A stretch of 64,000 bases of DNA from an uncultured Aquimarina sp. (GTDB taxonomy: Bacteria > Bacteroidota > Bacteroidia > Flavobacteriales > Flavobacteriaceae), in NCBI RefSeq assembly GCF_947495315.1, contig NZ_CANLYD010000014.1:117260-181259 (forward strand). Reading direction: 5' to 3'. The position numbers and the translations under genes were made by a program. Shown one piece after another: positions 34,789-42,783 of the stretch. The notes beneath the pieces are model-generated. The model saw only the letters and a list, made by a program, of their open reading frames with translations. It was not told the DNA's origin and did not search any database. The stretch's first letter is position 1; each line of letters opens with the position of its first letter.

Positions 34789-36701
34789 ACGTTTTTTAAA
34801 CTTGCATTTTGTTCCGTATAGAATTCTCCAACTGTATATTTGTCAATATTTAATTCCGCTGGAATGAATGATGTTGTATAAATCATTTGATATTTTTCTG
34901 AATCAAACTTTTCGGCTTCTTCTACAAGTATTTTTTGAAAATTTTCAGCTCTTATTTTTTCAATTCCTTTATCTTCCATATTATCACAGAAAATAAATCT
35001 TGGATATCGCATTCTTTCGATACCAAGCGAAGCAAGGAAAATAGAAAATCTTGCAGAAATTTTCAGATAAAAACTTGAACTGGCAGAATACTTTGCGTCT
35101 TTGTCAGAAATATAAGCCATATTATTTCTAAAATCAATGTGGAATTCTTTTGCCTGATAGAAATCCTCTTGCCTCTTAAGGTCATTATTTAATAGATAAA
35201 CACCTTCTTTTTCAATTTTATTTTTGATGTCTAATTTAAGTTTCTCTTGTTCGGCTGATATCTTTTTAATTGAGAAATCCAAAGCTTCAATCTCTTGTTC
35301 TAAATCGGACTGAAGTTTTATTAAACTTTGATACATTTCTGCATTTTCAAATAGTGTTCTTAGTTGGATTATTTCTCCTTCTATAAAACCTTTATCTACA
35401 TATAATTGGTCTAACTTTTCTTGTCTTATTGTTTTTACATCATTAATACTACTATTAACTTTTTGTTGAATATGAAATAACTCTAATTTATTTGATTCTA
35501 ATTCAGCTTGTAATTCTAGTAGTTGTCTTTTCTTTATGGATATAAGATTTTTTGATTCTCTAATTTGAAAATCAATTTCTTGCTCTATTTTTCTTGCTTG
35601 AGTTATACCAAAACTATCATCAATATCAGTTTTACATAGTTTGCAGACATTTTCATTTTCAATTGGTTCAATAGGAGATAAACATTCTGGGCAATTTTGA
35701 ATAGGAAAATTACCTAATAAATCTCGTGTCAAAATAGATTTATTTAAAGCTTTTAGTTTGTTTTTCAGTGCTTGGATAAAATAATCTGTATCCTCAATTT
35801 CATATGAAAAATTCTTAATCTTTTGTTCAAGTTTTTTTACCTTTTGACGTTGTAAAATTGCTTCTGTATTTAGCTTTTCAAAGTCTAATTGAGTTTTTTG
35901 AGTGAAACGAACTTTTTTCTCTTGGTTTTTTAAATCAATAATATCACTTTCAATTTGATTGATTTCTTTTTCCTTCTCTGTAATGCGTTGATTTAAACTA
36001 CTTGGTATAAGGTCATACGGATTTTGAATAAAACGTTTTATTACTTTAATTTCTCTTTTGGTTTCGTCAAGTTCTTTATCAGCTTCAACTTTTCTTTGTT
36101 TCTTATCATATAATTCTTGTCTATAAACCCCAAGTAATAAATCAGCTACGGTTTCTCTAGTTAATGTAGTATCAAATTCTTCATAATAGAATAAAGAATT
36201 TGTGGGTGAATCTTGGTCTAAATAGAGTAGTCTAAGTATCTGATGAAATGTTATATTGTTTTCACCTTTAACTATAGGAAGGTCGAGATTTTCAAATAAT
36301 ACATTTGAAAAGCTTTTTTTGTTATCGGTTGTATTAAAATTAAATTTTTGCCAACCTTCGGTTTTATTTTCGGCTTCTTCTAAAGTTCCCCAAAAAATGA
36401 ATAACCCTTCTGTTTTGTTTCCTTTACCGAATTTATTTAGATTGATTTCCCTCTTTAGTGTTAGAGGTGCCTTATTTATCTCTATCTCAGCTATTACGTA
36501 CGAACACTTCTTTGCTTCTTTTACCCAATCATTAAAAGCTCCACCTAACACATAGAACATAAAATGTGTGATAGTAGATTTCCCACTACTATTATTACCT
36601 CTTATAATATTAATTCCTTTATGAAAAATTTCATCATATGCGATTTTACCATTTCTGGTGTAAATTTTCATTCTGTTAAAAAAGAGGTTATTATGCATCA
36701 T
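34785..36701 (-). CDS. SMC/Rad50-like ATPase of ABC three-component system
   Basis: A 638-residue protein. Walker A is GNNSSGKS at 35-42. Long coiled coils run either side of a central zinc hook (CPEC...CKLC, about 330-355), as in Rad50, and the C-terminal lobe has a D-loop region (RFIFCDNMEDKG). It overlaps the 179-residue gene upstream by 11 bases and is coupled to the 72-residue gene downstream. Known ABC-3C systems pair such an ATPase with a small middle component and an effector with a C-terminal adaptor; all three appear here. A conflict or antiphage role is inferred from that. Confidence 0.8.
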   Translation of the reverse strand: MMHNNLFFNRMKIYTRNGKIAYDEIFHKGINIIRGNNSSGKSTITHFMFYVLGGAFNDWVKEAKKCSYVIAEIEINKAPLTLKREINLNKFGKGNKTEGLFIFWGTLEEAENKTEGWQKFNFNTTDNKKSFSNVLFENLDLPIVKGENNITFHQILRLLYLDQDSPTNSLFYYEEFDTTLTRETVADLLLGVYRQELYDKKQRKVEADKELDETKREIKVIKRFIQNPYDLIPSSLNQRITEKEKEINQIESDIIDLKNQEKKVRFTQKTQLDFEKLNTEAILQRQKVKKLEQKIKNFSYEIEDTDYFIQALKNKLKALNKSILTRDLLGNFPIQNCPECLSPIEPIENENVCKLCKTDIDDSFGITQARKIEQEIDFQIRESKNLISIKKRQLLELQAELESNKLELFHIQQKVNSSINDVKTIRQEKLDQLYVDKGFIEGEIIQLRTLFENAEMYQSLIKLQSDLEQEIEALDFSIKKISAEQEKLKLDIKNKIEKEGVYLLNNDLKRQEDFYQAKEFHIDFRNNMAYISDKDAKYSASSSFYLKISARFSIFLASLGIERMRYPRFIFCDNMEDKGIEKIRAENFQKILVEEAEKFDSEKYQMIYTTSFIPAELNIDKYTVGEFYTEQNASLKNV

Positions 36702-37230
36702 ATTTACTTTCCAATAAACCGGTTCTACTTTTTAAACCGTCAATACCAAATAAAGAAATTTGATAAAAATGACTTGTTAAAAGTTTAATTGCATTTTCTT
36801 CTTGCACACTTAAGTCTTTAAAGTCATCTACGTAATCATCAAATATGTTTTTATTAATACTTGATATTCTGTTTTCTTGAAGATAATCTTTATTCACTAT
36901 TCCATATGAAGCTAGACATTTTATAGCAGTCATTTGATATGGTTTAATTTTCTCAAACATTTTTCGGTCATTAATAACCATTTCGTAAGGGTTTTCCTCT
37001 TTGACGATATAGTTTTTAATTATTTTTTTGACATCTTGTTCTTCACGTTTTAATCTTATGGTTTTCATTTTATTTGGATAAAGCAAATAGTAATCCCAAA
37101 TTCTTAATCTGTCTATTTCTATTAATCCGTCTTGTTTAAAATGAGCAAGCAGTTTCATCATTCTGTAAACTGTGTGATATAAATCATATGCTTTTTGATA
37201 TACAATCATACTTCCCAATTTATATGGCAA
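36691..37230 (-). CDS. ABC-3C middle component (MC5-like)
   Basis: A 179-residue protein with the start MIVYQKAYDLYHTVYRMMKL (track from residue 8; ATG at 37209 is an alternative start) and a winged-helix-like pattern (DGLIEIDRLRIWDYYLLYPN). This fits the middle component 5 type of ABC three-component systems. It overlaps the adaptor gene upstream by 25 bases and the ATPase gene by 11, so the three are one operon. Family assignment is from memory of the pattern and needs an HMM. Confidence 0.65.
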   Translation of the reverse strand: MPYKLGSMIVYQKAYDLYHTVYRMMKLLAHFKQDGLIEIDRLRIWDYYLLYPNKMKTIRLKREEQDVKKIIKNYIVKEENPYEMVINDRKMFEKIKPYQMTAIKCLASYGIVNKDYLQENRISSINKNIFDDYVDDFKDLSVQEENAIKLLTSHFYQISLFGIDGLKSRTGLLESKYDA

Positions 37231-37781
37231 TTGCCTGTGAGATAATGAAACATTCCCTGAATTTCAGTTGATGATAAACCAATTATATCATCGCATCCTT
37301 CTGATTCGATTAAATCCAAAATCGGTTTTACAACGTCACTTGATATCGTTGCTAATATTTCTCTTTCCGGTATGCCTTCCCGTAACATTGGTTTAATTAA
37401 GTTAATGTACTTTTCAAGGACTATTGCTAAAATAAAGGCAAATATTTCTTGAGCTGGCTCGTAATTTTGGTAATAAACAAGCTTCTTGTGAAACTCTTGT
37501 TTTAGCCAAGCAAAATCTTCATATAAGTAACTTTTGTCTGCATTTAATAATTTTCGTTCAAGACCTATTGTGTCTCTACGTGTAGTATATCTTTTAAGGT
37601 TATCTGATATTTTTTCAATTTCTTCGCTATTATCTACACTTCCTTTAAGCTTTTCAAATAGAGATGATAATTTTCCATTTGAGCCAATGTAATTATTGGT
37701 TTGCGAATTATCATCACCACCAATTATTTTATTCTTTGAGCCAGATATATTGGCGTTATTTTGATTAGTTTTTTTTAACAT
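37206..37781 (-). CDS. ABC-3C C-terminal adaptor protein with IGGDDN repeat
   Basis: A 191-residue protein. The N-terminal segment NISGSKNKIIGGDDNSQTNN is a short beta-solenoid-like repeat that is duplicated in the gene upstream. A helical domain follows (about 40-190; FAWLKQEFHKKLVYYQNYEP, then GIPEREILATISSDVVKPIL) that fits an ABC-3C C-terminal domain, the part that docks the effector to the ATPase. It shares a TAATG stop/start with the upstream gene. Confidence 0.6.
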   Translation of the reverse strand: MLKKTNQNNANISGSKNKIIGGDDNSQTNNYIGSNGKLSSLFEKLKGSVDNSEEIEKISDNLKRYTTRRDTIGLERKLLNADKSYLYEDFAWLKQEFHKKLVYYQNYEPAQEIFAFILAIVLEKYINLIKPMLREGIPEREILATISSDVVKPILDLIESEGCDDIIGLSSTEIQGMFHYLTGNCHINWEV

Positions 37782-37963
37782 TAACCTTTAGAGTTATCGT
37801 CACCGCCAATTACTTTATTCTTTTTTCCTTTTATTTTTATATTGTCTTGGTTTGTCTTTGTATTTCGTTTTCGAGATTTATTGATTGAAATCAGAGCACC
37901 ACCAATTATTGCTGTAACAAGAGCAATAACTGCTATAATTATTTTTGTAGTATTATCTTCCAT
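37781..37963 (-). CDS. Membrane peptide with IGGDDN repeat, likely ABC-3C effector
   Basis: A 60-residue protein: one membrane helix (about 7-27), a basic stretch, and the segment NIKIKGKKNKVIGGDDNSKG that matches the start of the next protein, also at DNA level. Stop and start overlap (TAATG). A separate membrane effector recruited through a shared repeat to the adaptor is the simplest model. This gene is the first of the ABC-3C operon. Confidence 0.6.
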   Translation of the reverse strand: MEDNTTKIIIAVIALVTAIIGGALISINKSRKRNTKTNQDNIKIKGKKNKVIGGDDNSKG

Positions 37964-38112
37964 AGTTTGCTTTTCAGTTTGCTTTCAACAATTATAATAG
38001 TAACTGTTATTATTTTCTCATTATAAATTCTATTTTAGTTTTTTATGGTTTTGCAATATCAATAATTTATCAATGTCTTAATTACGGTTTTCCACAGTGG
38101 TTGGTTCTTTCA

Positions 38113-38152
38113 AAAAAACACCCCGTACCCAGAGTGAACCTGGATATGGGGA
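38113..38152 (-). terminator. Rho-independent terminator after the recombinase gene
   Basis: CCCCGTACCCAG (38121-38132) pairs with CTGGATATGGGG (38140-38151), 10 of 12 bases, followed on the minus strand by GTGTTTTTTTG. It separates the recombinase transcript from the ABC-3C operon. Confidence 0.75.
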
Positions 38153-38220
38153 TTATTTATAATTTTTACGTTGCTCCTAAATTACTAAAAAATACAATAA
38201 ATTAGGATTTATTTCCCTGA

Positions 38221-38886
38221 TTATTTAAAATGTTTACAACAATATGCATTATCTGGTTCTTGATCTTTATCCCAAAACATGGCTTTGCAAACCTTACAAT
38301 TTCTCCGACCTCGATACGCTAAGTATTTATATAAAGTCGCTTTGGAGTTAATATCTACTAGTTTCATGATTTCAGTAATAGAAAGCTGATTTTTTTCATC
38401 CCGGTAATAGTTTTCTGCTAGAATGGCTTGTGCTTCAGCTTTTTTACTTAGCCCTTTTCGTCTGCCAATTACAGCGCCTCTTCTTCTAGCACTTTCCTGC
38501 CCAGCCAATGTTCTTTCTACAATAATATTACGCTCCATTTCAGCAACTGCACTAAAAATAGTAAGCACAAATTTTCCATGAGCAGAAGTTGTATCAATAA
38601 ATGATTCTTGTAAACTTCTAAACCCTACTTCCAATTGTTCAAATTCATCAACGAGCTTTAGCATATGCGAAACACTTCTAGCAATTCGATCCATCTTCCA
38701 AACAATAACCACATCTTCTTCACGTAACTTGCTTAAAAGTAAATCAAGGTTTTTTCGATTTGCTTTTGCTCCTGACGAAACATCTTTATAAATATTCTTT
38801 TCTTTTACTCCCGCTTTTAATAAAGCATCGATTTGTAAATCAAATTTCTGAGATGAGGTACTTATACGTGCATATCCAAATAACAT
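38221..38886 (-). CDS. Serine recombinase with C-terminal zinc ribbon
   Basis: A 221-residue resolvase/invertase. Catalytic Ser9 is in YARISTSSQ, followed by the conserved VWKMDRIARS (Arg pair) and the E-helix. A Hin-type helix-turn-helix follows (SITEIMKLVDINSKATLYKY). The last 25 residues add Cys197, Cys200, Cys216, Cys217 and His219, a zinc ribbon unusual for this length. It is the upstream-most ORF of the array; one linker copy lies 42 bases before its ATG, within a hairpin. It could move the cassettes, or simply be a cargo resolvase. Confidence 0.88.
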   Translation of the reverse strand: MLFGYARISTSSQKFDLQIDALLKAGVKEKNIYKDVSSGAKANRKNLDLLLSKLREEDVVIVWKMDRIARSVSHMLKLVDEFEQLEVGFRSLQESFIDTTSAHGKFVLTIFSAVAEMERNIIVERTLAGQESARRRGAVIGRRKGLSKKAEAQAILAENYYRDEKNQLSITEIMKLVDINSKATLYKYLAYRGRRNCKVCKAMFWDKDQEPDNAYCCKHFK

Positions 38887-38927
38887 ATCAGTTCATTTAA
38901 GTGTTAAATAGTAAACTTAAAAAATGA

Positions 38928-38949
38928 ACCGCTTTATTGAACTTAGCGG
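38928..38949 (-). repeat. Array linker copy set in a hairpin
   Basis: The core TTTATTGAACTT is flanked by CCGCT and AGCGG, which pair and place the core in the loop. It is the outermost linker of the array, upstream of the recombinase gene. Confidence 0.8.
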
Positions 38950-38959
38950 GCATAGAGGT

Positions 38960-39040
38960 CGAATTTATGAGATCCCGCCGGATAGGCGGGATTAATTCAA
39001 CTTACGGATTTGAGTGCGTCTTTCAGACTTCTCAAATTCG
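38960..39040. repeat. 80-bp cruciform at the array edge
   Basis: Outer arms CGAATTTATGAGA (38960-38972) and TCTCAAATTCG (39030-39040) enclose a perfect hairpin ATCCCGCC-GGATA-GGCGGGAT (38972-38992) and a smaller GTCTTTCAGAC palindrome. It lies next to the outermost linker and could be a recombination or regulatory site. Confidence 0.65.
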
Positions 39041-39103
39041 AGTTTCATTAAAACCACCATTTTAGAAGACTTTAATTTCCCTTAATAAGTATATTAATTT
39101 TCA

Positions 39104-39421
39104 TCATTTAGATTGATTGTAACTACTCCATGTTTTTGTTTCTGATTCATATTCATACAATAACATTTTTTCCTGAAATCTTTTAGGAGTAAAATGGAAG
39201 CAACCATATTTTCGGATTAATCCAAATAAAGTTTTCTTGATATGATAATCATCTTTTGACATGTCAGGAATACCATTGAGCATAAAAATGCCGGTACTCA
39301 TTTCGGCTCTTCCTTTTTCGTTAGAGATTACTAAAACACCTTTTCTTTTCGCATCTGAGTAAAAAGAATCAAATAATTCTTTATCCAAAATGATATTCTC
39401 TGCTATTAAAACCTTTTTCAT
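39104..39421 (-). CDS. Unknown small protein
   Basis: A 105-residue protein with no recognised family (KKVLIAENIILDKELFDSFY at the start, FGLIRKYGCFHFTPKRFQEK near the end). It lies outside the linker array, between the cruciform and the plus-strand lipoprotein gene. Mixed alpha/beta, no signal, no membrane helix. Confidence 0.6.
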   Translation of the reverse strand: MKKVLIAENIILDKELFDSFYSDAKRKGVLVISNEKGRAEMSTGIFMLNGIPDMSKDDYHIKKTLFGLIRKYGCFHFTPKRFQEKMLLYEYESETKTWSSYNQSK

Positions 39422-39651
39422 GACTAGGATTTTTTCCTAGCCAAAAGTATAAAATTTGGAAATATTCCAATAGTAAAGTTGTGAACAGTTTTTTATTTGT
39501 TAAAAAAACTTTTAATAATTCTCTGATTTTATAAAACAGACATGAAACTAAGAATGTCAAACTAAGGGAAAATTCAATTTTTTTTTACTTGATTGTTTAC
39601 TTGTCTAAAATAGAATCTACTAATACTAAATTAACTTTTAAAACAAATACA

Positions 39652-40734
39652 ATGATTACACACAAAAAAACATTCTATTTTTCACGGCTTATTTTATTAT
39701 TGGTGCTATTAGTTATTTATAGTTGTCAGAAAGATCAACCAGAACTTAACAATCCAGAAAGCACTTCAACTATTATCGATAGTCAGGGCTTTTTGAAAAG
39801 ATTGAATAGTAATGAGGATTTAGTCAGAACTCATAAAGGATTAGTTGAATTTATTAAAAATGATGATTATTTGCATAAGCGTCTTTACCAAAATGAGGAA
39901 TTTATAGTTTCTTTTCTTAGAAATTCAAATTTCAATGAAAAGGGAATCATGAGTTTTAATTATAAGATAGTTCACGAATATTATCCAGAGGATGCCGATT
40001 ATATTTTAAGTGAAATTTCTAAAGGTTTTGGATTTGATTATGATGAAGTTGCCAAGGATCACGAAGGATACACTTGTACTAAAAAGGGTAACTGCTATGC
40101 AGCAGCTAATAATATATGTACTAGTAATTGCTCTGTATCGCCAGATCTTTATGTAGAACAAGACATTTATAAATATTTAAATGATTTCTATAAGTATATA
40201 CAAGTTTATATAGATCCAGATTTTAATAAAAAAGGATTCGATTCAGTTTCAATTCCCAGAAGAATCTCATCCGAACAATTTTTTGAAACTTATAACTTTG
40301 AAAAAATGTTTGAAGGAGATGAGCATAGGGAACAGGTTCAGGAGGAAATTTTAAAAGAAAAAATTGTTGTTATGAGCAGTGAATTAGTCATTAATGATGA
40401 AATTATTCACCTCGCTTCTTTATTGTTTACAAAAGGGTCAGAATTACAAAAAATATATAATGATACCGCTGGAATACTTGTAGATTCCAGATTTAATGGA
40501 GATGATGATATTGATTGCTATTATGGTGGATATGGTAGTGCTTGTTCATCTTGTATGTGGGTAAAGGCAAAAGAGTGTTGGACACATTGTGAGTTTTGTG
40601 ACTTTCCTTTTAATCCTAATGAGTTAGAAAACCTAGTTAATCCTAAGGTGTGGAATGAAGACCTAATCCTGCTAGGTCAATTACAATTAGGTTCAATTTT
40701 AGAAGGACAACCCGTACTTCCTCTCTTAAAATAA
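39652..40734 (+). CDS. Cys-rich lipoprotein, unknown function
   Basis: A 360-residue lipoprotein from the ATG at 39652 (LILLLVLLVIYSCQKD; the frame is open 21 codons upstream). After the lipid Cys it has a helical region, then two Cys clusters: YTCTKKGNCYAAANNICTSN at about 150-170 and CYYGGYGSACSSCMWVKAKE then CWTHCEFC near 275-305. Such clusters suggest disulfide-bonded surface segments or a metal site. It is one of few plus-strand genes in the accessory region and ends at a good terminator. Function unknown. Confidence 0.7.
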   Translation: MITHKKTFYFSRLILLLVLLVIYSCQKDQPELNNPESTSTIIDSQGFLKRLNSNEDLVRTHKGLVEFIKNDDYLHKRLYQNEEFIVSFLRNSNFNEKGIMSFNYKIVHEYYPEDADYILSEISKGFGFDYDEVAKDHEGYTCTKKGNCYAAANNICTSNCSVSPDLYVEQDIYKYLNDFYKYIQVYIDPDFNKKGFDSVSIPRRISSEQFFETYNFEKMFEGDEHREQVQEEILKEKIVVMSSELVINDEIIHLASLLFTKGSELQKIYNDTAGILVDSRFNGDDDIDCYYGGYGSACSSCMWVKAKECWTHCEFCDFPFNPNELENLVNPKVWNEDLILLGQLQLGSILEGQPVLPLLK

Positions 40735-40741
40735 CAATTGT

Positions 40742-40779
40742 AAAAGGGCAGAAGGCCTAGCACCCATCTGTCCTTTTTT
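40742..40779. terminator. Terminator after the Cys-rich lipoprotein gene
   Basis: AAAAGGGCAGA (40742-40752) pairs with TCTGTCCTTTT (40767-40777), followed by T-run. It lies between convergent genes. Confidence 0.8.
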
Positions 40780-41425
40780 ATCTGAATAGCCCCTTCTTCC
40801 TTTCCAAAACCACCGTAAACAAACTATCTGCTTGTGATCCGTGGTTATGAAACTTAATCTCAGCCACTGCTCTTTTTCTACGAAAGAGATTCCAGGGAGA
40901 CTTACCAGGTTTTTTGTAATAGTAATAGATATCAAAGTTATGCGTGATTTTATAGTTGGCCATCAGGGTATCCAACTCAGGAACATAGATACCATCAAAG
41001 TCTAGATCGGGATTATGAATGCCAAATTGTTTTGCTGGTAATGATTTTAATTTGTTAACCACATACACTGTATCCTTGCCTTTTGCTTTAAAGTTTCCTT
41101 CAGTCGAAGATTTTACAGCAGAATAACTAATTAGGTTAAGTCTCAGGTTTCCAACTTCTTTTTTCAGTAGTTGCCGGAGTTCTTCATTCATGACCAACTT
41201 TGCATTTCTAGCATTGATTTCGGCTATTTCCGCTCTGGCGCGGCTTTTACCTTCCTTATCTTTCCACTTTTCTATCTCCTGGAATAGTGCATGCTGGATT
41301 TCCTTAAAGTCGGTCACTTTTTGTCGTTCTCTTTTCCATCCGTAAAACAGAATTCCTATTAGAATGATTAACGCTATCGGCAGTAGCCTCCAGATCGTTT
41401 TTATAATATTGAGATAATAGGTCAT
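40778..41425 (-). CDS. Membrane-anchored coiled-coil protein
   Basis: A 215-residue protein with one N-terminal membrane helix (about 13-30), then a coiled coil (about 35-95) and a mixed C-terminal part. The topology resembles phage spanin or DUF6549-like proteins of Bacteroidota phages, which I cannot confirm. Its ATG overlaps the stop of the ATPase gene upstream by four bases, so the two are coupled. Last gene of the virus-like module. Confidence 0.6.
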   Translation of the reverse strand: MTYYLNIIKTIWRLLPIALIILIGILFYGWKRERQKVTDFKEIQHALFQEIEKWKDKEGKSRARAEIAEINARNAKLVMNEELRQLLKKEVGNLRLNLISYSAVKSSTEGNFKAKGKDTVYVVNKLKSLPAKQFGIHNPDLDFDGIYVPELDTLMANYKITHNFDIYYYYKKPGKSPWNLFRRKRAVAEIKFHNHGSQADSLFTVVLERKKGLFR

Positions 41426-42657
41426 ACCATTGCGATTTGAGATTGTTCTTCTAATTCTTTAGTCTCAGCAGCTCCAATAATTTCTTTTGTTGAGATGTTG
41501 TACTTAATACCAGTAATACCATATCGGTTTTTGGTAGTGACTGCATAATTATTTCTGAAGCTGTCATCTACTTTGATCACTTCTATATTAATTCCTGCAT
41601 CATATAAAGGTGCTGTTCCTCCTCTAATCGTTTTCTGAGTAGTTCGTTGGAATATGACAATAAAAATAGTATCCGGATACTGCTTTCGTAATCGATCAAA
41701 ATCTTGTGAAGGTAATCCTGTTTTATTCCAACTATCAATAATAATCACATCAAAAGTGCCAACGGCACTTGTAATTGTGCTGTACCCATTAGGGAGTTGA
41801 TCCGCTCTGGAGATACGATTTCTGTTTTGTGGACTTAGATATTCATCTTTCATCCTGTTAATCAAATCTGATTTACCACCGATCTCCAAAGTGAAAATGG
41901 CAACATTATTTCCAATCTCTGCAAAAGCATCTGCTAGTTGATAGGTAAATCTAGTTTTGCCACCTCCTTGATCGCCTTCAATGGTAATGGCTAGCTCAAA
42001 CTTTTCTAAATCTCCTAACAATTCTCCCATTGCTCCTGGTAATCTAAAAGTAGGAGTAGAGCTAGTGATGGGTTGCTGATCAAATGAGGTAAACAACGTA
42101 TTGCCTTTGGCGGGAGTTATCGAGATATTTTTGGACTCTTTACAAGCTATGGAATCAACACCTGATAAACTCTCTTTTGGGTTTTGATTTACAATGTTTT
42201 TAAGCTCAGATCGCCATTTCCGATTGATTATAATTTTCACCTGTTCCTGCAAGATCATTTCATTATGACGCTTGATGAGTTTATGTTGTAATTGTTCTAT
42301 GTGCGCTGAGTAGGGGTCATTTTTTGTGATTTCTTTGTTGGATACTGCTTTTTGTAGTGAATAAATAAAGCTCTTCAATTCATCTTTGGATTGAACGGTT
42401 CTATGCATATCCAGAAAAGTCCTGATAAAAGAAATAGAAGCATTATTCTTGATCAACTTTTCTTGAGCAGATAGATAAGCATTCAGTTGCTCCAGGTAGA
42501 TATCAATAGTTTCTTTGATTTCTGGTTCTTGGTGATAAAAATCTTTGGCTTCTAGGAAGAACTGATGCCCTTTTTGTAGAATATCTGGTATATGTTGAAT
42601 GTGTTTGTTGGATAATATCTTGTGATAATTATCTAATGAAATAGTATCTTTTTTCAT
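41422..42657 (-). CDS. RecA-fold ATPase of the mobile module
   Basis: A 411-residue protein. The first 210 residues are helical. The C-terminal ATPase core has Walker A GDQGGGKT at 228-235 and Walker B VIIIDS at about 304-309, followed by IVIFQRTT, a RadA/DnaB-like arrangement rather than a terminase or FtsK/HerA type. It might load or move DNA in replication or packaging of the element. A 20-bp palindrome lies upstream, and the coiled-coil membrane protein gene is coupled downstream. Confidence 0.65.
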   Translation of the reverse strand: MKKDTISLDNYHKILSNKHIQHIPDILQKGHQFFLEAKDFYHQEPEIKETIDIYLEQLNAYLSAQEKLIKNNASISFIRTFLDMHRTVQSKDELKSFIYSLQKAVSNKEITKNDPYSAHIEQLQHKLIKRHNEMILQEQVKIIINRKWRSELKNIVNQNPKESLSGVDSIACKESKNISITPAKGNTLFTSFDQQPITSSTPTFRLPGAMGELLGDLEKFELAITIEGDQGGGKTRFTYQLADAFAEIGNNVAIFTLEIGGKSDLINRMKDEYLSPQNRNRISRADQLPNGYSTITSAVGTFDVIIIDSWNKTGLPSQDFDRLRKQYPDTIFIVIFQRTTQKTIRGGTAPLYDAGINIEVIKVDDSFRNNYAVTTKNRYGITGIKYNISTKEIIGAAETKELEEQSQIAMV

Positions 42658-42714
42658 TAGACAAGACTACTTAAATCAATGTATTTACTTTCGGGATGGT
42701 TCGTGATAAGTTAG

Positions 42715-42764
42715 CGTAAGTTTCTATGTTAAAAATCACTTGGCTTTTAACATAGAAACTTACG
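42715..42764. terminator. 20-bp perfect palindrome, terminator
   Basis: CGTAAGTTTCTATGTTAAAA (42715-42734) and its exact complement (42745-42764) around a 10-nt loop, 20 bases past the stop of the FG-GAP lipoprotein gene. Confidence 0.7.
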
Positions 42765-42783
42765 TTACTTTAGTATATCTTAT

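Noticed and set aside
37964..38220. Small gene between ABC-3C and the recombinase
   Set aside because: No frame of credible length; the stretch is explained by a terminator and AT-rich leader.
23514..38949. Linker copies as a CRISPR array
   Set aside because: Spacing is irregular (0.1-3 kb), spacers are ORFs, and there are no cas genes.
23514..38949. Linker as the standard Bacteroidota promoter
   Set aside because: It has no TAnnTTTG -7 box and lies too close to, or over, start codons.
22052..39103. Classical integron with IntI and attC
   Set aside because: No tyrosine integrase in the window; most junctions lack a foldable attC and the core differs from GTTRRRY.
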